From: a bacterium
GTDB lineage: Bacteria > Zhuqueibacterota > Zhuqueibacteria > Zhuqueibacterales > Zhuqueibacteraceae
Length of the DNA: 64,000 nucleotides
Direction: 5' to 3'
Assembly: GCA_023150945.1 (NCBI GenBank)
Contig: JAKLJX010000011.1
Span: forward strand, 62,001-126,000
Each line of letters opens with the position of its first letter. The stretch's first letter is position 1. Both the position numbers and the translations under genes were made by a program. Under the pieces are notes generated by a model. It was not told the origin of the DNA, searched no databases, and saw nothing but the letters and a program-made list of their open reading frames with translations. Positions 52,966-61,799 of this stretch are shown piece after piece.

Positions 52966-55008
52966 ATGTCACGTGTCATCAAAAGGAATCTGCCGCGCTG
53001 GCGCTGGCTGGCCGCGGTTCTGCTGCTCGGCGGTGTGGCCCCGGTGCTGGCGCAAGCCTCGCTTTGCGGCTACGTGCCCGGCCTCGGCACCCGCGCGCAG
53101 GCTTTCACCTTTGGCATTTGGGGCGATCCGCAGGTCGCCTATTATGCGCCCGGCACCCGCTTCGACAGCGAGGACAACAAAGTCAACGCGCAGACCGTTG
53201 TGCCGCGGCTGCAGCAAACCGTGGCGCTGACCAATCGGCTCGCGCCGGCGTTCGTCATCACGCTGGGTGACAACATTCACAACACCGGCGAATGGGAAAA
53301 TTTCAACGTCTTCGTGCAGGCCGTCAAGCCGCTGCAAATGCCGCTCTATCTGCTGATGGGCAATCACGATCACGTGCCAGCCGCGGACACGCTCCCCGGC
53401 AATCCCCTCGGCCGCCGTGAGTTTGCCAACTTTCTCTGGGCGCAGCAGCAGATCAACGGACTGGACAAGGTGAATTATTCTTTCGATGCCGGGGACTGGC
53501 ATTTCATCCTCTTCTCGCAGCCTGGTGGACATGGCTATGGCATCGATGCCTATCTCGAGCGCCATCCCGAATTTCTCGCCTGGCTGGAGGCGGACCTGGC
53601 CGCCCATCGCGACCGGCCGACGATGTTCTTCACGCATCATCCGCTGCTGCCGGTGGGCCGCGCGCAATTCGATCAATACGGCCCGGGCGCGGCACACCGC
53701 GCCAGATTTGTCGAAGTGCTCACCCGCCATGGCAACGTCAAGTATGCCTTCTTTGGCCACGTGCACAACACGGTTGCCGCCGTGCCGTTGATCTCCTGGC
53801 GCTACCGCGGCACAGCTTTTCTCGTCATGCCGAACGCCGCCAATTTCGCCCGAACCGCGGACTACCACGAAACCGCGCAATCGTCATGGGGTGTGGGGCT
53901 GGTGAAGCTCAATGGTCAGGTCTGTGAAGCCATCACGTTTCACACGCTCGCCAGCGAAACCATTGCCATCAATCCGGACAGCCTCGAAGAATATGACGAC
54001 CAGGTCTATGGCTATCTGCAGCCCGAATGGGCGTGGCCTGCCGCGCCGGCGCTGCGCAATGGCGGTTTTGAAGAGACCGCGCTTGCCGGGTGGTTCGTCA
54101 ATCATCTGCTGCCCTATGAGAATCCGCCGCAGCAGAAGCGCCGGTTGGTGACCGGCGGCGCATTCGAAGGCAGCCGCTTTCTCTATCTTTACACCAAAGC
54201 CCGTGCCTCCGGCAATGACACGCAAAGTTATCTCACCGCGGAAGTACGGCAGGCGGCAAGCGTTCCAGCAGCCGGCCAGTGGCCGGTGTTGAAGCTGCAC
54301 TACAATATTCCAGCGGCGGAGTATGTCAATCCCGAGGCTTGCAGCCCTTATGTGATGGTGGCGGGATACCAAACCGGCGAGCGGGTCTATCGTTTTGCGG
54401 TGGCATACGCGCTGGGCAAGGCCTTCAGCTTTTTCGGCGTGCGCGGGCCGTATGCCTGCCTGGAGCTGGCACCGGTTTTCGACGACTGGCGGGAGCTGAC
54501 GCTTTATCCCCGCTCCGACTTTGCACGGTTCTTTCCGGAGAAGAATTGGGAGAAGCTCGCGATCGACCGGGTGGTGGTGACGCTGGGGGTACACAACGAC
54601 AATTACTCCAACGCGCAAGCGCCGGCAGAAATCGGTGTCGCGTTCGATGCGGTCAACTGGACCACGGTCAGTGTGCCGACGCCGCCCACCGCGGGTGTGA
54701 ATGCCGAGCAGGTTTCCCATCCGGTGAGCTTTACGCTGCGCCAAAACCATCCGAATCCGTTTTCTCCCGCCACCCGGATTGCCTTCGAGTTGCGGCGCGC
54801 CGCCACCGTGCGGATTAAGATTTTTGATTTGACCGGCAGGTTGGTGGCCAGTCTGCAGGAGGGCAGGATGGCATCCGGCTCGCATTCCCTCACTTGGCAA
54901 CCGGGGGAAGAAGTGGCGGACGGCGTGTATCTATTCATGCTCGCTGCGGATGAGGAAGTGGCGTTGAAAAAGATGTTGCGGCTGAGAGGCTCGCAGCCGC
55001 GTCCGTAG
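52966..55008 (+). CDS. Exported calcineurin-like phosphoesterase with sorting domain
   Basis: A 680-residue secreted protein. A signal peptide (WLAAVLLLGGVAPVLAQ) precedes a calcineurin-like metallophosphoesterase domain: GIWGDPQ, VITLGDNIHN, MGNHDHVP, FFTHHPLLP and FGHVHN supply the dinuclear metal site. Residues about 350-590 form further beta-rich sequence, and the last 85 residues are a FlgD-like/type IX sorting domain (RQNHPNPFSPATRIAFEL ... DGVYLFML). It should act at the surface on phosphoesters, perhaps on the sulfated or phosphorylated polysaccharide, but this is inferred only from position. Confidence 0.87.
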   Translation: MSRVIKRNLPRWRWLAAVLLLGGVAPVLAQASLCGYVPGLGTRAQAFTFGIWGDPQVAYYAPGTRFDSEDNKVNAQTVVPRLQQTVALTNRLAPAFVITLGDNIHNTGEWENFNVFVQAVKPLQMPLYLLMGNHDHVPAADTLPGNPLGRREFANFLWAQQQINGLDKVNYSFDAGDWHFILFSQPGGHGYGIDAYLERHPEFLAWLEADLAAHRDRPTMFFTHHPLLPVGRAQFDQYGPGAAHRARFVEVLTRHGNVKYAFFGHVHNTVAAVPLISWRYRGTAFLVMPNAANFARTADYHETAQSSWGVGLVKLNGQVCEAITFHTLASETIAINPDSLEEYDDQVYGYLQPEWAWPAAPALRNGGFEETALAGWFVNHLLPYENPPQQKRRLVTGGAFEGSRFLYLYTKARASGNDTQSYLTAEVRQAASVPAAGQWPVLKLHYNIPAAEYVNPEACSPYVMVAGYQTGERVYRFAVAYALGKAFSFFGVRGPYACLELAPVFDDWRELTLYPRSDFARFFPEKNWEKLAIDRVVVTLGVHNDNYSNAQAPAEIGVAFDAVNWTTVSVPTPPTAGVNAEQVSHPVSFTLRQNHPNPFSPATRIAFELRRAATVRIKIFDLTGRLVASLQEGRMASGSHSLTWQPGEEVADGVYLFMLAADEEVALKKMLRLRGSQPRP

Positions 55009-55056
55009 CGTAACCAACTCGAGTAGTCACCTCAAAAGAACTGCAGGAGTGCTGTC

Positions 55057-56700
55057 ATGTCATGGGGAAGAATTTGCCTGGCAGTGGTTCTCGGGCTGCT
55101 GCCGCTCAGTGGCGCGGCCAACGGCGGGACGCCAACACCGCGGGCGAAGCCGAACCTCGTTCTCTTGATCGCCGACCAGTTGCGGCAGTGTTCGATGCGC
55201 TATGCCGGCAATGCGCAGATTATCACGCCCAACCTCGACCGGCTCGTGCTGCAGAGCACGCGCGTCATGAATTGCGTGTCGAACCTCACGCTGTGTACGC
55301 CCTACCGGGCGATGCTGATGACGGGGCGGTATTCGCACACACTCGGCATTTTCGGAAATCACGCCTGGCTGCCGGCGGAGGAATTGAGCCTGGCCGAGGT
55401 GCTGCGCGCGCAGGGCTATGCCTGCGGCTTCTTGGGCAAGTGGCATCTGGCGGGTGAGGAAAAGTTCGATTTCATTCCGCCGGGACCGCTGCGCCAGGGC
55501 TGGGACGAGTTTTGGGCGGCCTACAACTACGGTGATGTGCACAGCGCGCAAAACTACCTGTTGGGCGACGACCCACAAGTGCGCGTCATGCCCGGACACT
55601 CCGCCGACGGTTTCACGGACTATGCGCTGCAGTTCATGGCCGAGCACAAAGACCGGCCGTTTGCGCTGGTGGTGGCGTGGGCGCCGCCGCACAACCCGTA
55701 TCTCGACGTCCCGGACATGTGGAAGAAATTGTACACGCCTGCGCAGATCGAGTTGCGCCCCAACTTCGCGCATTTCGTCGCCGAGTATCAGCGGCGAATC
55801 GCGGGCTACTATGCACTCACTAGCAACCTCGACTGGAATGTCGGCAGAATCATGGCCGGTCTCGATTCTTTGGGACTGGCAGAGAACACCATTCTGGTCT
55901 TCACCTCGGATCACGGCGACATGCTCGGCTCCCAGGGGCATGAGTTCAAGCAGCGGCCCTGGCACGAGAGCACGCATGTGCCGCTGATCATTCGCTATCC
56001 CGGTGTTGTGCAGGCAAATCGCGAGACCGACTTGTTGTTCAACACGCCGGATTTCATGCCGACCCTGCTGGGTCTGGCCGGCATCCCAATTCCGGCGACG
56101 GTTGACGGCGCGGATCATTCCGCCTTCTTGCGCGGCGAGACCGGAGAGCAGCCGGCGAGTGCATACCTTTACAATCCCCAGCCTTTTCCGAATGCGGACC
56201 AGTTCATTCGACCGTGGGAAGGCGTGGTGACCAAGCGCTACACTTATGCGCTCGCCGATACCGGCCACTGGCTCTTGTATGACAATCTCACGGATCCGTA
56301 CCAGTCACACAATCTCGTGGACGATCCGATTCATGCGGCGCTGCGCGATTCCCTGCGCGGTGTTTTGCAGCAGTGGCAGCGGCGATTCAATGATCCCTTT
56401 CCGCAGGGTGTGAGTTCGCCGCATGAGGAAGAGGGCCTCAGAGACCGGTTGGAATATGCCATGCCGAATCCGTTTCGGGGAACGACGTCGGCGCAATTCA
56501 CCTTGGCGCGGCCCTCGACGGTGACGCTGCGCCTCTATAATCTCGCGGGCCAGGAGGTCGCCACCATCTTTCAAGGCGCGCTGGCGGCCGGGCGGCACCA
56601 ACTGCCGGTCACCCCGGTACAGCTCGCTGCCGGCGTTTATTTCTTGCGCTTGCAAACGGCCAGGCAATTCGCGGTGCAGAAAATCGTGCTGCTGCCGTGA
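55057..56700 (+). CDS. Secreted sulfatase with sorting domain
   Basis: A 547-residue arylsulfatase-family enzyme. A signal peptide (residues 1-22) is followed by PNLVLLIADQLR and the sulfatase signature CTPYRAMLMTGR, with Cys80 at the formylglycine position (Cys-type, needing FGE modification; Ser of CxPSR is replaced by Tyr). FLGKWHLAG and VFTSDHGDMLGSQG supply metal and substrate residues. The end carries a FlgD-like sorting domain (YAMPNPFRGTTSAQF ... AAGVYFLRLQ). It lies next to genes that add sulfate, so it may remodel or recycle the organism's own sulfated glycan or digest foreign ones. Confidence 0.92.
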   Translation: MSWGRICLAVVLGLLPLSGAANGGTPTPRAKPNLVLLIADQLRQCSMRYAGNAQIITPNLDRLVLQSTRVMNCVSNLTLCTPYRAMLMTGRYSHTLGIFGNHAWLPAEELSLAEVLRAQGYACGFLGKWHLAGEEKFDFIPPGPLRQGWDEFWAAYNYGDVHSAQNYLLGDDPQVRVMPGHSADGFTDYALQFMAEHKDRPFALVVAWAPPHNPYLDVPDMWKKLYTPAQIELRPNFAHFVAEYQRRIAGYYALTSNLDWNVGRIMAGLDSLGLAENTILVFTSDHGDMLGSQGHEFKQRPWHESTHVPLIIRYPGVVQANRETDLLFNTPDFMPTLLGLAGIPIPATVDGADHSAFLRGETGEQPASAYLYNPQPFPNADQFIRPWEGVVTKRYTYALADTGHWLLYDNLTDPYQSHNLVDDPIHAALRDSLRGVLQQWQRRFNDPFPQGVSSPHEEEGLRDRLEYAMPNPFRGTTSAQFTLARPSTVTLRLYNLAGQEVATIFQGALAAGRHQLPVTPVQLAAGVYFLRLQTARQFAVQKIVLLP

Positions 56701-56789
56701 ACTGAGCCAACAAGATTGATTCAAAACGCGCTGCATCTCCGGCGCCGGCGAACAGCGCCGGAAGCGCAGCGCCCACTTACAGCCCGACA

Positions 56790-57743
56790 ATGGCAAGTGA
56801 TCAGACCATCAGCGTCATCATCCCGGCTTACAATGCCGGCCGCTGGCTGCGCCGCGCCGTGGCGAGTTGCCTGGCGCAAACCCTGCCGGCGACTGAGATC
56901 ATCATCGTGGATGACGGCTCGCGTGATGATACAGTTGCCGTAGCCGAGCGGCTCGCCGCCCGTCAGGCGAACGTGCGCGTGTTTCAGCAACTCCGCAACA
57001 GCGGACCGGCGGCCGCGCGCAGCCGCGGCGTGGCCGTGAGCCGGGGCGCGTTGCTCGCGTTTCTCGATGCCGATGACACCTGGGCGCCAGACAAACTCGA
57101 AAAACAAATGGCCATTGTGCAGGCCCGGCCGGATACCGGGCTGGTCTTTACCGCGCTGCAGGAGCGTGATGTTCATGGCCGCAAGCTGCGCGAAGTGTGG
57201 CACGAATTTCCGCGCGACCGGCGCCGTCGCGTCATTGCCTCGTTTCTGTTTCGACTGAACATGTTGACGCCGACCATGTTTTTGCCGCGGCGCGTCTATG
57301 ATCGCGCCGGCGGCTTCGACGAACGGCTGCGCATAGGCGAAGACCATCTGCTGTTCATGAAAATCGCCGCTGATCATGAAGTGGTCTATCTGCCGGAACT
57401 GTTGGTTGATCGCTGGGTCGTGCCCGCGAGCCATTCCAAGTCCGGCACGCCGGCGGCAATGCAAGTCGAGTTTCAGCAATTCATGGCGGTGGCGGTGCAG
57501 CACTTCCCCTACTTGCGGGATCATCTGCCGGCGCTGACCGCGAAGATGCACTTTCAAATCGGCCGGCGATTTCAAAAGCAAGGCGACCGGCGCAGCGCGC
57601 GGCGGCATTTTCTCGCCAGTCTGCGCACGCAGCCCGGCCTCAAGTCCGGCCTGGCTTGGTTGACCGCCGCGCTGCCGGCGAGCTGGCAGGTTCACTTTCA
57701 CGAAACCCCGCGGCGACGCCGGCTGTTTGTGACGGCACGGTGA
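56790..57743 (+). CDS. Glycosyltransferase family 2
   Basis: A 317-residue GT-A fold glycosyltransferase. SVIIPAYNAGRWLRRAV is the N-terminal motif, IIIVDDGSRDDT the nucleotide site, AFLDADDTWAP the DxD motif, and GGFDERLRIGEDHLLFMKI the acceptor/catalytic region. No membrane helix is present. It probably adds one sugar of the repeat unit to the lipid carrier. It begins 89 bases after the sulfatase gene. Confidence 0.9.
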   Translation: MASDQTISVIIPAYNAGRWLRRAVASCLAQTLPATEIIIVDDGSRDDTVAVAERLAARQANVRVFQQLRNSGPAAARSRGVAVSRGALLAFLDADDTWAPDKLEKQMAIVQARPDTGLVFTALQERDVHGRKLREVWHEFPRDRRRRVIASFLFRLNMLTPTMFLPRRVYDRAGGFDERLRIGEDHLLFMKIAADHEVVYLPELLVDRWVVPASHSKSGTPAAMQVEFQQFMAVAVQHFPYLRDHLPALTAKMHFQIGRRFQKQGDRRSARRHFLASLRTQPGLKSGLAWLTAALPASWQVHFHETPRRRRLFVTAR

Positions 57744-57833
57744 TCCCATCGCCGGTTGCAGTGCCGGGGCTGGCAATTGCAGGCGAACCGCGTCAAGTTG
57801 ACGCAGCGCTCACATGATTCGCAAACACGATCT

Positions 57834-59198
57834 ATGCTCAAACTGGAAAAACTGGCTTTCTGGATCACCCTGACGACCTTCGCCTTCCCGCTGGCCATGC
57901 GTCTGGACAACGGCTACCGCCTGTACCTTTTCGAAGTGCCGCTGTGGGCCGTTTACTTTTTTTGGGCCTTTCGCCTCGGTCTGCGCGATCAGCGCCTGCG
58001 GCTTACCAAGTTTGACTTCTATTTCGCCCTGTTCATGGTATGGCTGCTGGTGTCGATCGCTTACAACAATGCGTGGGACGTCGGCGCCAACAACTGGTGG
58101 TTCTGGATCAAGTCTTTCCTGGTCGGATTTTATCTCCGCCATAACCTGAGCCGCCTGTACCCGCTGTCGGCGCTCGTGGCGTTCCTGGTGGTGATGATCT
58201 CGCTGCAATCGGCGTTGGGCCTGCTGCAGGGCATCACCCAGTCCAGTATCGGCGCGGTACAGCAGTATTTCGGCCAGGAGATGGAGCATATTTCCATCTA
58301 CAAAGCCGGGGTGATGAATCTCGTGCGGGTGCAGGGCACGTTCAAGCACGCCAACATCCTCGGCAACTGGATCGTCATGCTGCTGCCGTTGATTGTGGCC
58401 AAGGCGTTGATGAGCACCAGCCGCGCCCGGCTGTTCTACTGGATTTGCGCGGCCATCGCCGGCATCGCTTTGGTGCTCACGCTGTCGCGCGGCAACTGGG
58501 GCGCGGCGGTTTTCGGCATGCTGGTGATGTTCAACGCCACCGGCGTGCTCACCCTGAAACGGGTGAACTGGTCGCGCCTGGTTTTCAGCTCACTGCTGGC
58601 CGCTGTCTTTTTGATGACCCTGATTTTTACGTATGCCGCGGAGATTGCGCTTTTTTCCGACGCCCTGACCCAGCGCATCGAGATGCTGCCCGGCAGCCGC
58701 AGCGAAACCACGCGCTACAATTTGCTGCTGGCCTCTTCCGAGCTGATCGTGGAGAATCCCGTTCTCGGGGTGGGGCTGGGGCGTTCCAACGAGCTGCTGC
58801 ATTACACCGAGTATGAAATCCGCGACCGCTTCAGCGCCACGGTGCACAACATTTTCATGATTATTGCCACCGAGGGCGGGCTGTTCGCCTGCGTGCTTTT
58901 TCTGCTCGCGGTTTGGCAGCCGTTCCGGCATGTTTACCGTCTGGCCAAGGCCAAACGGGAAGGCGCGGCGGAGGTGGTGGGCGTGGTGGCGGCCGGCATC
59001 GTCGGCGGCTACAGCGCGATTCTCTTCGCGATGTTGTGGTACACCGGCATGGTCGAGCAGGCGGAACTGCCGCTGATCCTGACCTTTTTTCACCTGGCGC
59101 TCGGCATGCGTGCCGAAAAGCCTGTTCCTGCGGCAAGCGCGGCGCTCGTGCTGCCTCCTGAAGACAGGTGGCGTCTCGCACCGCCGGTGTCACTATGA
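57834..59198 (+). CDS. Wzy/O-antigen ligase-like membrane protein
   Basis: A 454-residue protein with about 10-12 hydrophobic helices of the O-antigen polymerase/ligase (Wzy/WaaL) type. The large loop contains VRVQGTFKHANILGNWIVML and the later QRIEMLPGSRSETTRYNLLLASSELIVENPVLGVGLGRSNELL (in part), which resembles the conserved ligase/polymerase loop with the N..GVG..N motif. It polymerises repeat units or ligates them to a lipid. ATG 57834 opens the first helix. Its stop overlaps the next gene's start by 4 bases (ATGA). Confidence 0.85.
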   Translation: MLKLEKLAFWITLTTFAFPLAMRLDNGYRLYLFEVPLWAVYFFWAFRLGLRDQRLRLTKFDFYFALFMVWLLVSIAYNNAWDVGANNWWFWIKSFLVGFYLRHNLSRLYPLSALVAFLVVMISLQSALGLLQGITQSSIGAVQQYFGQEMEHISIYKAGVMNLVRVQGTFKHANILGNWIVMLLPLIVAKALMSTSRARLFYWICAAIAGIALVLTLSRGNWGAAVFGMLVMFNATGVLTLKRVNWSRLVFSSLLAAVFLMTLIFTYAAEIALFSDALTQRIEMLPGSRSETTRYNLLLASSELIVENPVLGVGLGRSNELLHYTEYEIRDRFSATVHNIFMIIATEGGLFACVLFLLAVWQPFRHVYRLAKAKREGAAEVVGVVAAGIVGGYSAILFAMLWYTGMVEQAELPLILTFFHLALGMRAEKPVPAASAALVLPPEDRWRLAPPVSL

Positions 59199-60430
59199 AA
59201 GGTCAACGCATTCGCATTCTCTACTTCAGTTCGTTCTTTGTCGCGCAAGGCGGTGCTTCGCTCAGCTTTCTGAAACTGATGGAAATTTTCAACGACCATC
59301 GTTTCGCCGCCTGGGCGGTTTTGCCGAAAGAGGCACAAGCGCAGGTGGCGCGCCTGCACCTGCCGCCGGAGCTGGTGCGGCACATCACCTATCTCACGCT
59401 CGATCGCATCTGCCGCAAGCTGCTCAATCCCTATTATCTCTTGCGCTTCCTCGGCCGGGCGGTCACCAGCGTGCTGTTGCTTCGGCGGTTGCTGCGGCAG
59501 GAACAGATCGACCTGGTGCATGCCAACGACGTGCGCGATTTTCACGCGCCGCTGGCGGCGTGGACCTGCGGCATTCCGGTGGTCTGGCATCTGCGCGCCA
59601 GCCGGCCGAATCCGCTGACGCGCTATCCGGTGGCGACGATGATGCACCTGCTGGCCACGCGCATCGTGGCGGTCTCGCGCTGCACCGCGCGGCAAATGGT
59701 GTTGCGGCGCAGTTTCGCGCAAAACAAAGTGATGGTGATTTACAACCCCGGGCCATATCGCGAGCGGTTTCATGCCGGCGTGGAAGGCACGGCGGTGCGG
59801 CGGGAATTCAGCCTGCCGGCTGACGCGCCGGTGATCACGCTGATTGCCAAGCTCTCGCGGCGCAAGGGCCATGGTGTGCTGCTGCAGGCGATTCCCTTGA
59901 TTCGGGAGAAATTCCCGCAAGCGCGCTTCTTGATCGTCGGTGGGGAATTGCCCGGTCACGAACGTTATGCGCGGGAATTGCGCCAACAAGCGGAGCCACT
60001 GGAGCAGGCAGGCGTGTTGCGCTTCACCGGCGAACGCAGCGACATTCCGCAACTCATGGCCGCGAGCGACGTGATCGTGCAATGTTCGACCTACGATGAC
60101 CCGTTTCCCGGCGTGGTGCTGGAGGCGATGGCAATCGGTAAAGTGGTAGTGGCGGCCAATGCCGGCGGCATGCCCGAGCAAATCCGCCACGGTGAAGACG
60201 GTTTGCTGTTCGACAAGGGGGATGCCAGTGACTTGGCGGAGAAGGTGATCACGGTGCTGGCGGATCCGGCGCGCCGGCGCAGGTTCGAGCAGGCCGTGAG
60301 CAAGAATCTCGACCGCAAATTCAATTTCGAGAGGTTTATCGAAGAGTTCAGAAACCTTTATCAGACGCTGGCGGCCCGCAGGCCGTCGCGGCGGGGAACG
60401 AGCATGACGGCTGCCGCCACGCTGAAATGA
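59195..60430 (+). CDS. Glycosyltransferase family 4, copy 1
   Basis: A 411-residue GT-B glycosyltransferase. LYFSSFFVAQGGASLSFLKL is the acceptor-side glycine motif, ITLIAKLSRRKGH opens the donor domain, and DDPFPGVVLEAMAIGKVVVAANAGGMPEQI carries the E-x7-E nucleotide-sugar motif of GT4. It starts on the stop codon of the polymerase gene. The next gene is a close duplicate; both contain long identical stretches, so recent tandem duplication is likely. The sugar transferred is unknown. Confidence 0.9.
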   Translation: MKGQRIRILYFSSFFVAQGGASLSFLKLMEIFNDHRFAAWAVLPKEAQAQVARLHLPPELVRHITYLTLDRICRKLLNPYYLLRFLGRAVTSVLLLRRLLRQEQIDLVHANDVRDFHAPLAAWTCGIPVVWHLRASRPNPLTRYPVATMMHLLATRIVAVSRCTARQMVLRRSFAQNKVMVIYNPGPYRERFHAGVEGTAVRREFSLPADAPVITLIAKLSRRKGHGVLLQAIPLIREKFPQARFLIVGGELPGHERYARELRQQAEPLEQAGVLRFTGERSDIPQLMAASDVIVQCSTYDDPFPGVVLEAMAIGKVVVAANAGGMPEQIRHGEDGLLFDKGDASDLAEKVITVLADPARRRRFEQAVSKNLDRKFNFERFIEEFRNLYQTLAARRPSRRGTSMTAAATLK

Positions 60431-60499
60431 GCTTGATCTGGGGCAGTTGCACCTCACCCCGCGCACCCGCTTTGGGGATCAAAATATGGGAGGCATGCT

Positions 60500-61774
60500 A
60501 TGGGAAAGCCGGGCGTGCGTATTCTGTTTTTTAGTTCATTCTTTGTTGCGCAGGGCGGAGCTTCTCTCTGTTTCTTGAAGTTGCTTGAGACTTTCAACCG
60601 CCGGGGCTTCGTCGCTCACGCGATTTTGCCGAAAGAGGCGCAAGCACAGGTGGCGCGCTTGCAGCTCGCGCCGGAGCTGGCGCGGCACTTCACCTATCTC
60701 ACGCTCGATCGCATCTGCCGCAGGCTGCTCAATCCGGTTGACTTGCTGCGCTTCCTCGGCCGGGCGATTACCAGCGTGCTGTCGATCCGGCGGTTGCTGC
60801 GCCAGCTCGAGATCGACGTGGTGCATGCCAATGATCTGCGCGACTTTCACGCGCCGCTGGCGGCGTGGAGCTGCGGCATTCCGGTGGTCTGGCATCTGCG
60901 CGCCAGCCGGCCGAATCCGCTGACGCGCTATCCGGTGGCGGCGATGATGCACCTGCTCGCCACCCGCATTGTGGCGGTCTCGCAGTGCACCGCACGGCAG
61001 ATGGCGCTGCGGCGCAGCTTCGCGCAAAACAAGGTGACGGTGATTTATGATCCCGGACCGTATCGCGAGCAGTTTCATCCCGGCGTGGAAGGCACGGCGG
61101 TGCGCCGGGAATTCAGCCTGCCGGCTGACACGCCGGTGATCACGCTGATTGCCAAGCTCTCGCGGCGCAAGGGCCATCGCGTGCTGCTGCAGGCGATTCC
61201 CTTGATTCGGGAGAAATTCCCGCAAGCGCGCTTCTTGATCGTCGGCGGAGAACTGCCCGGCCACGAACGTTACGCGCGGGAACTGCGCCAACAAGCGGAG
61301 CCGCTGGAGCAGGCAGGCGTGTTGCGCTTCACCGGCGAACGCAGCGACATTCCGCAACTCATGGCCGCGAGCGACGTGATCGTGCAATGTTCGACCTACG
61401 ATGATCCGTTTCCCGGCGTGGTGTTGGAGGCAATGGCAATGGGCAAAGTGGTGGTGGCAACCAAAGCCGGCGGCGTGCCCAAGCAAATCCGCCACGGCGA
61501 AGACGGTTTGCTGTTCCGCATGGGTGACGCAGCCGAGCTGGCGCAACATGTAAACGAAGTGCTGGCGGATCCGGCGCTGAAACAGAAACTGGGGCACGCG
61601 GCGGTGAAAAACCTCGCCTGCCGATTCAACTTTGAAAAGTTCATGAACGAGTTCAGGCGCTTGTATGAGACGCTGGCCGCCGGCGATTCGCAGCAGCACC
61701 GGCGGAGCGCCCCCGCTGGTTTGGGCCGGCTTGACCTGGCGGCAGTGACCGTGGAACGGATTGCAAACCAATGA
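60500..61774 (+). CDS. Glycosyltransferase family 4, copy 2
   Basis: A 424-residue paralogue of the preceding gene, aligned without net insertion or deletion over the first 400 codons or so at a constant offset of 1305 bases. Residues in the second half (VLRFTGERSDIPQLMAASDV) are identical in both, while the N-terminal acceptor half and the C-terminus differ more. Donor motif: DDPFPGVVLEAMAMGKVVVATKAGGVPKQI (in part). The pattern suggests same donor and different acceptors. A good GGAGG ribosome site precedes it, and its stop lies 26 bases before the fourth AP gene. Confidence 0.9.
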   Translation: MGKPGVRILFFSSFFVAQGGASLCFLKLLETFNRRGFVAHAILPKEAQAQVARLQLAPELARHFTYLTLDRICRRLLNPVDLLRFLGRAITSVLSIRRLLRQLEIDVVHANDLRDFHAPLAAWSCGIPVVWHLRASRPNPLTRYPVAAMMHLLATRIVAVSQCTARQMALRRSFAQNKVTVIYDPGPYREQFHPGVEGTAVRREFSLPADTPVITLIAKLSRRKGHRVLLQAIPLIREKFPQARFLIVGGELPGHERYARELRQQAEPLEQAGVLRFTGERSDIPQLMAASDVIVQCSTYDDPFPGVVLEAMAMGKVVVATKAGGVPKQIRHGEDGLLFRMGDAAELAQHVNEVLADPALKQKLGHAAVKNLACRFNFEKFMNEFRRLYETLAAGDSQQHRRSAPAGLGRLDLAAVTVERIANQ

Positions 61775-61799
61775 GGACAATCGACAGGTGAATTCAGCG

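Noticed and set aside
59195-61774. Assembly duplication artefact of the GT4 gene
   Set aside because: The copies differ by many substitutions along their length, have different ends and separate ribosome sites, so they are true paralogues.
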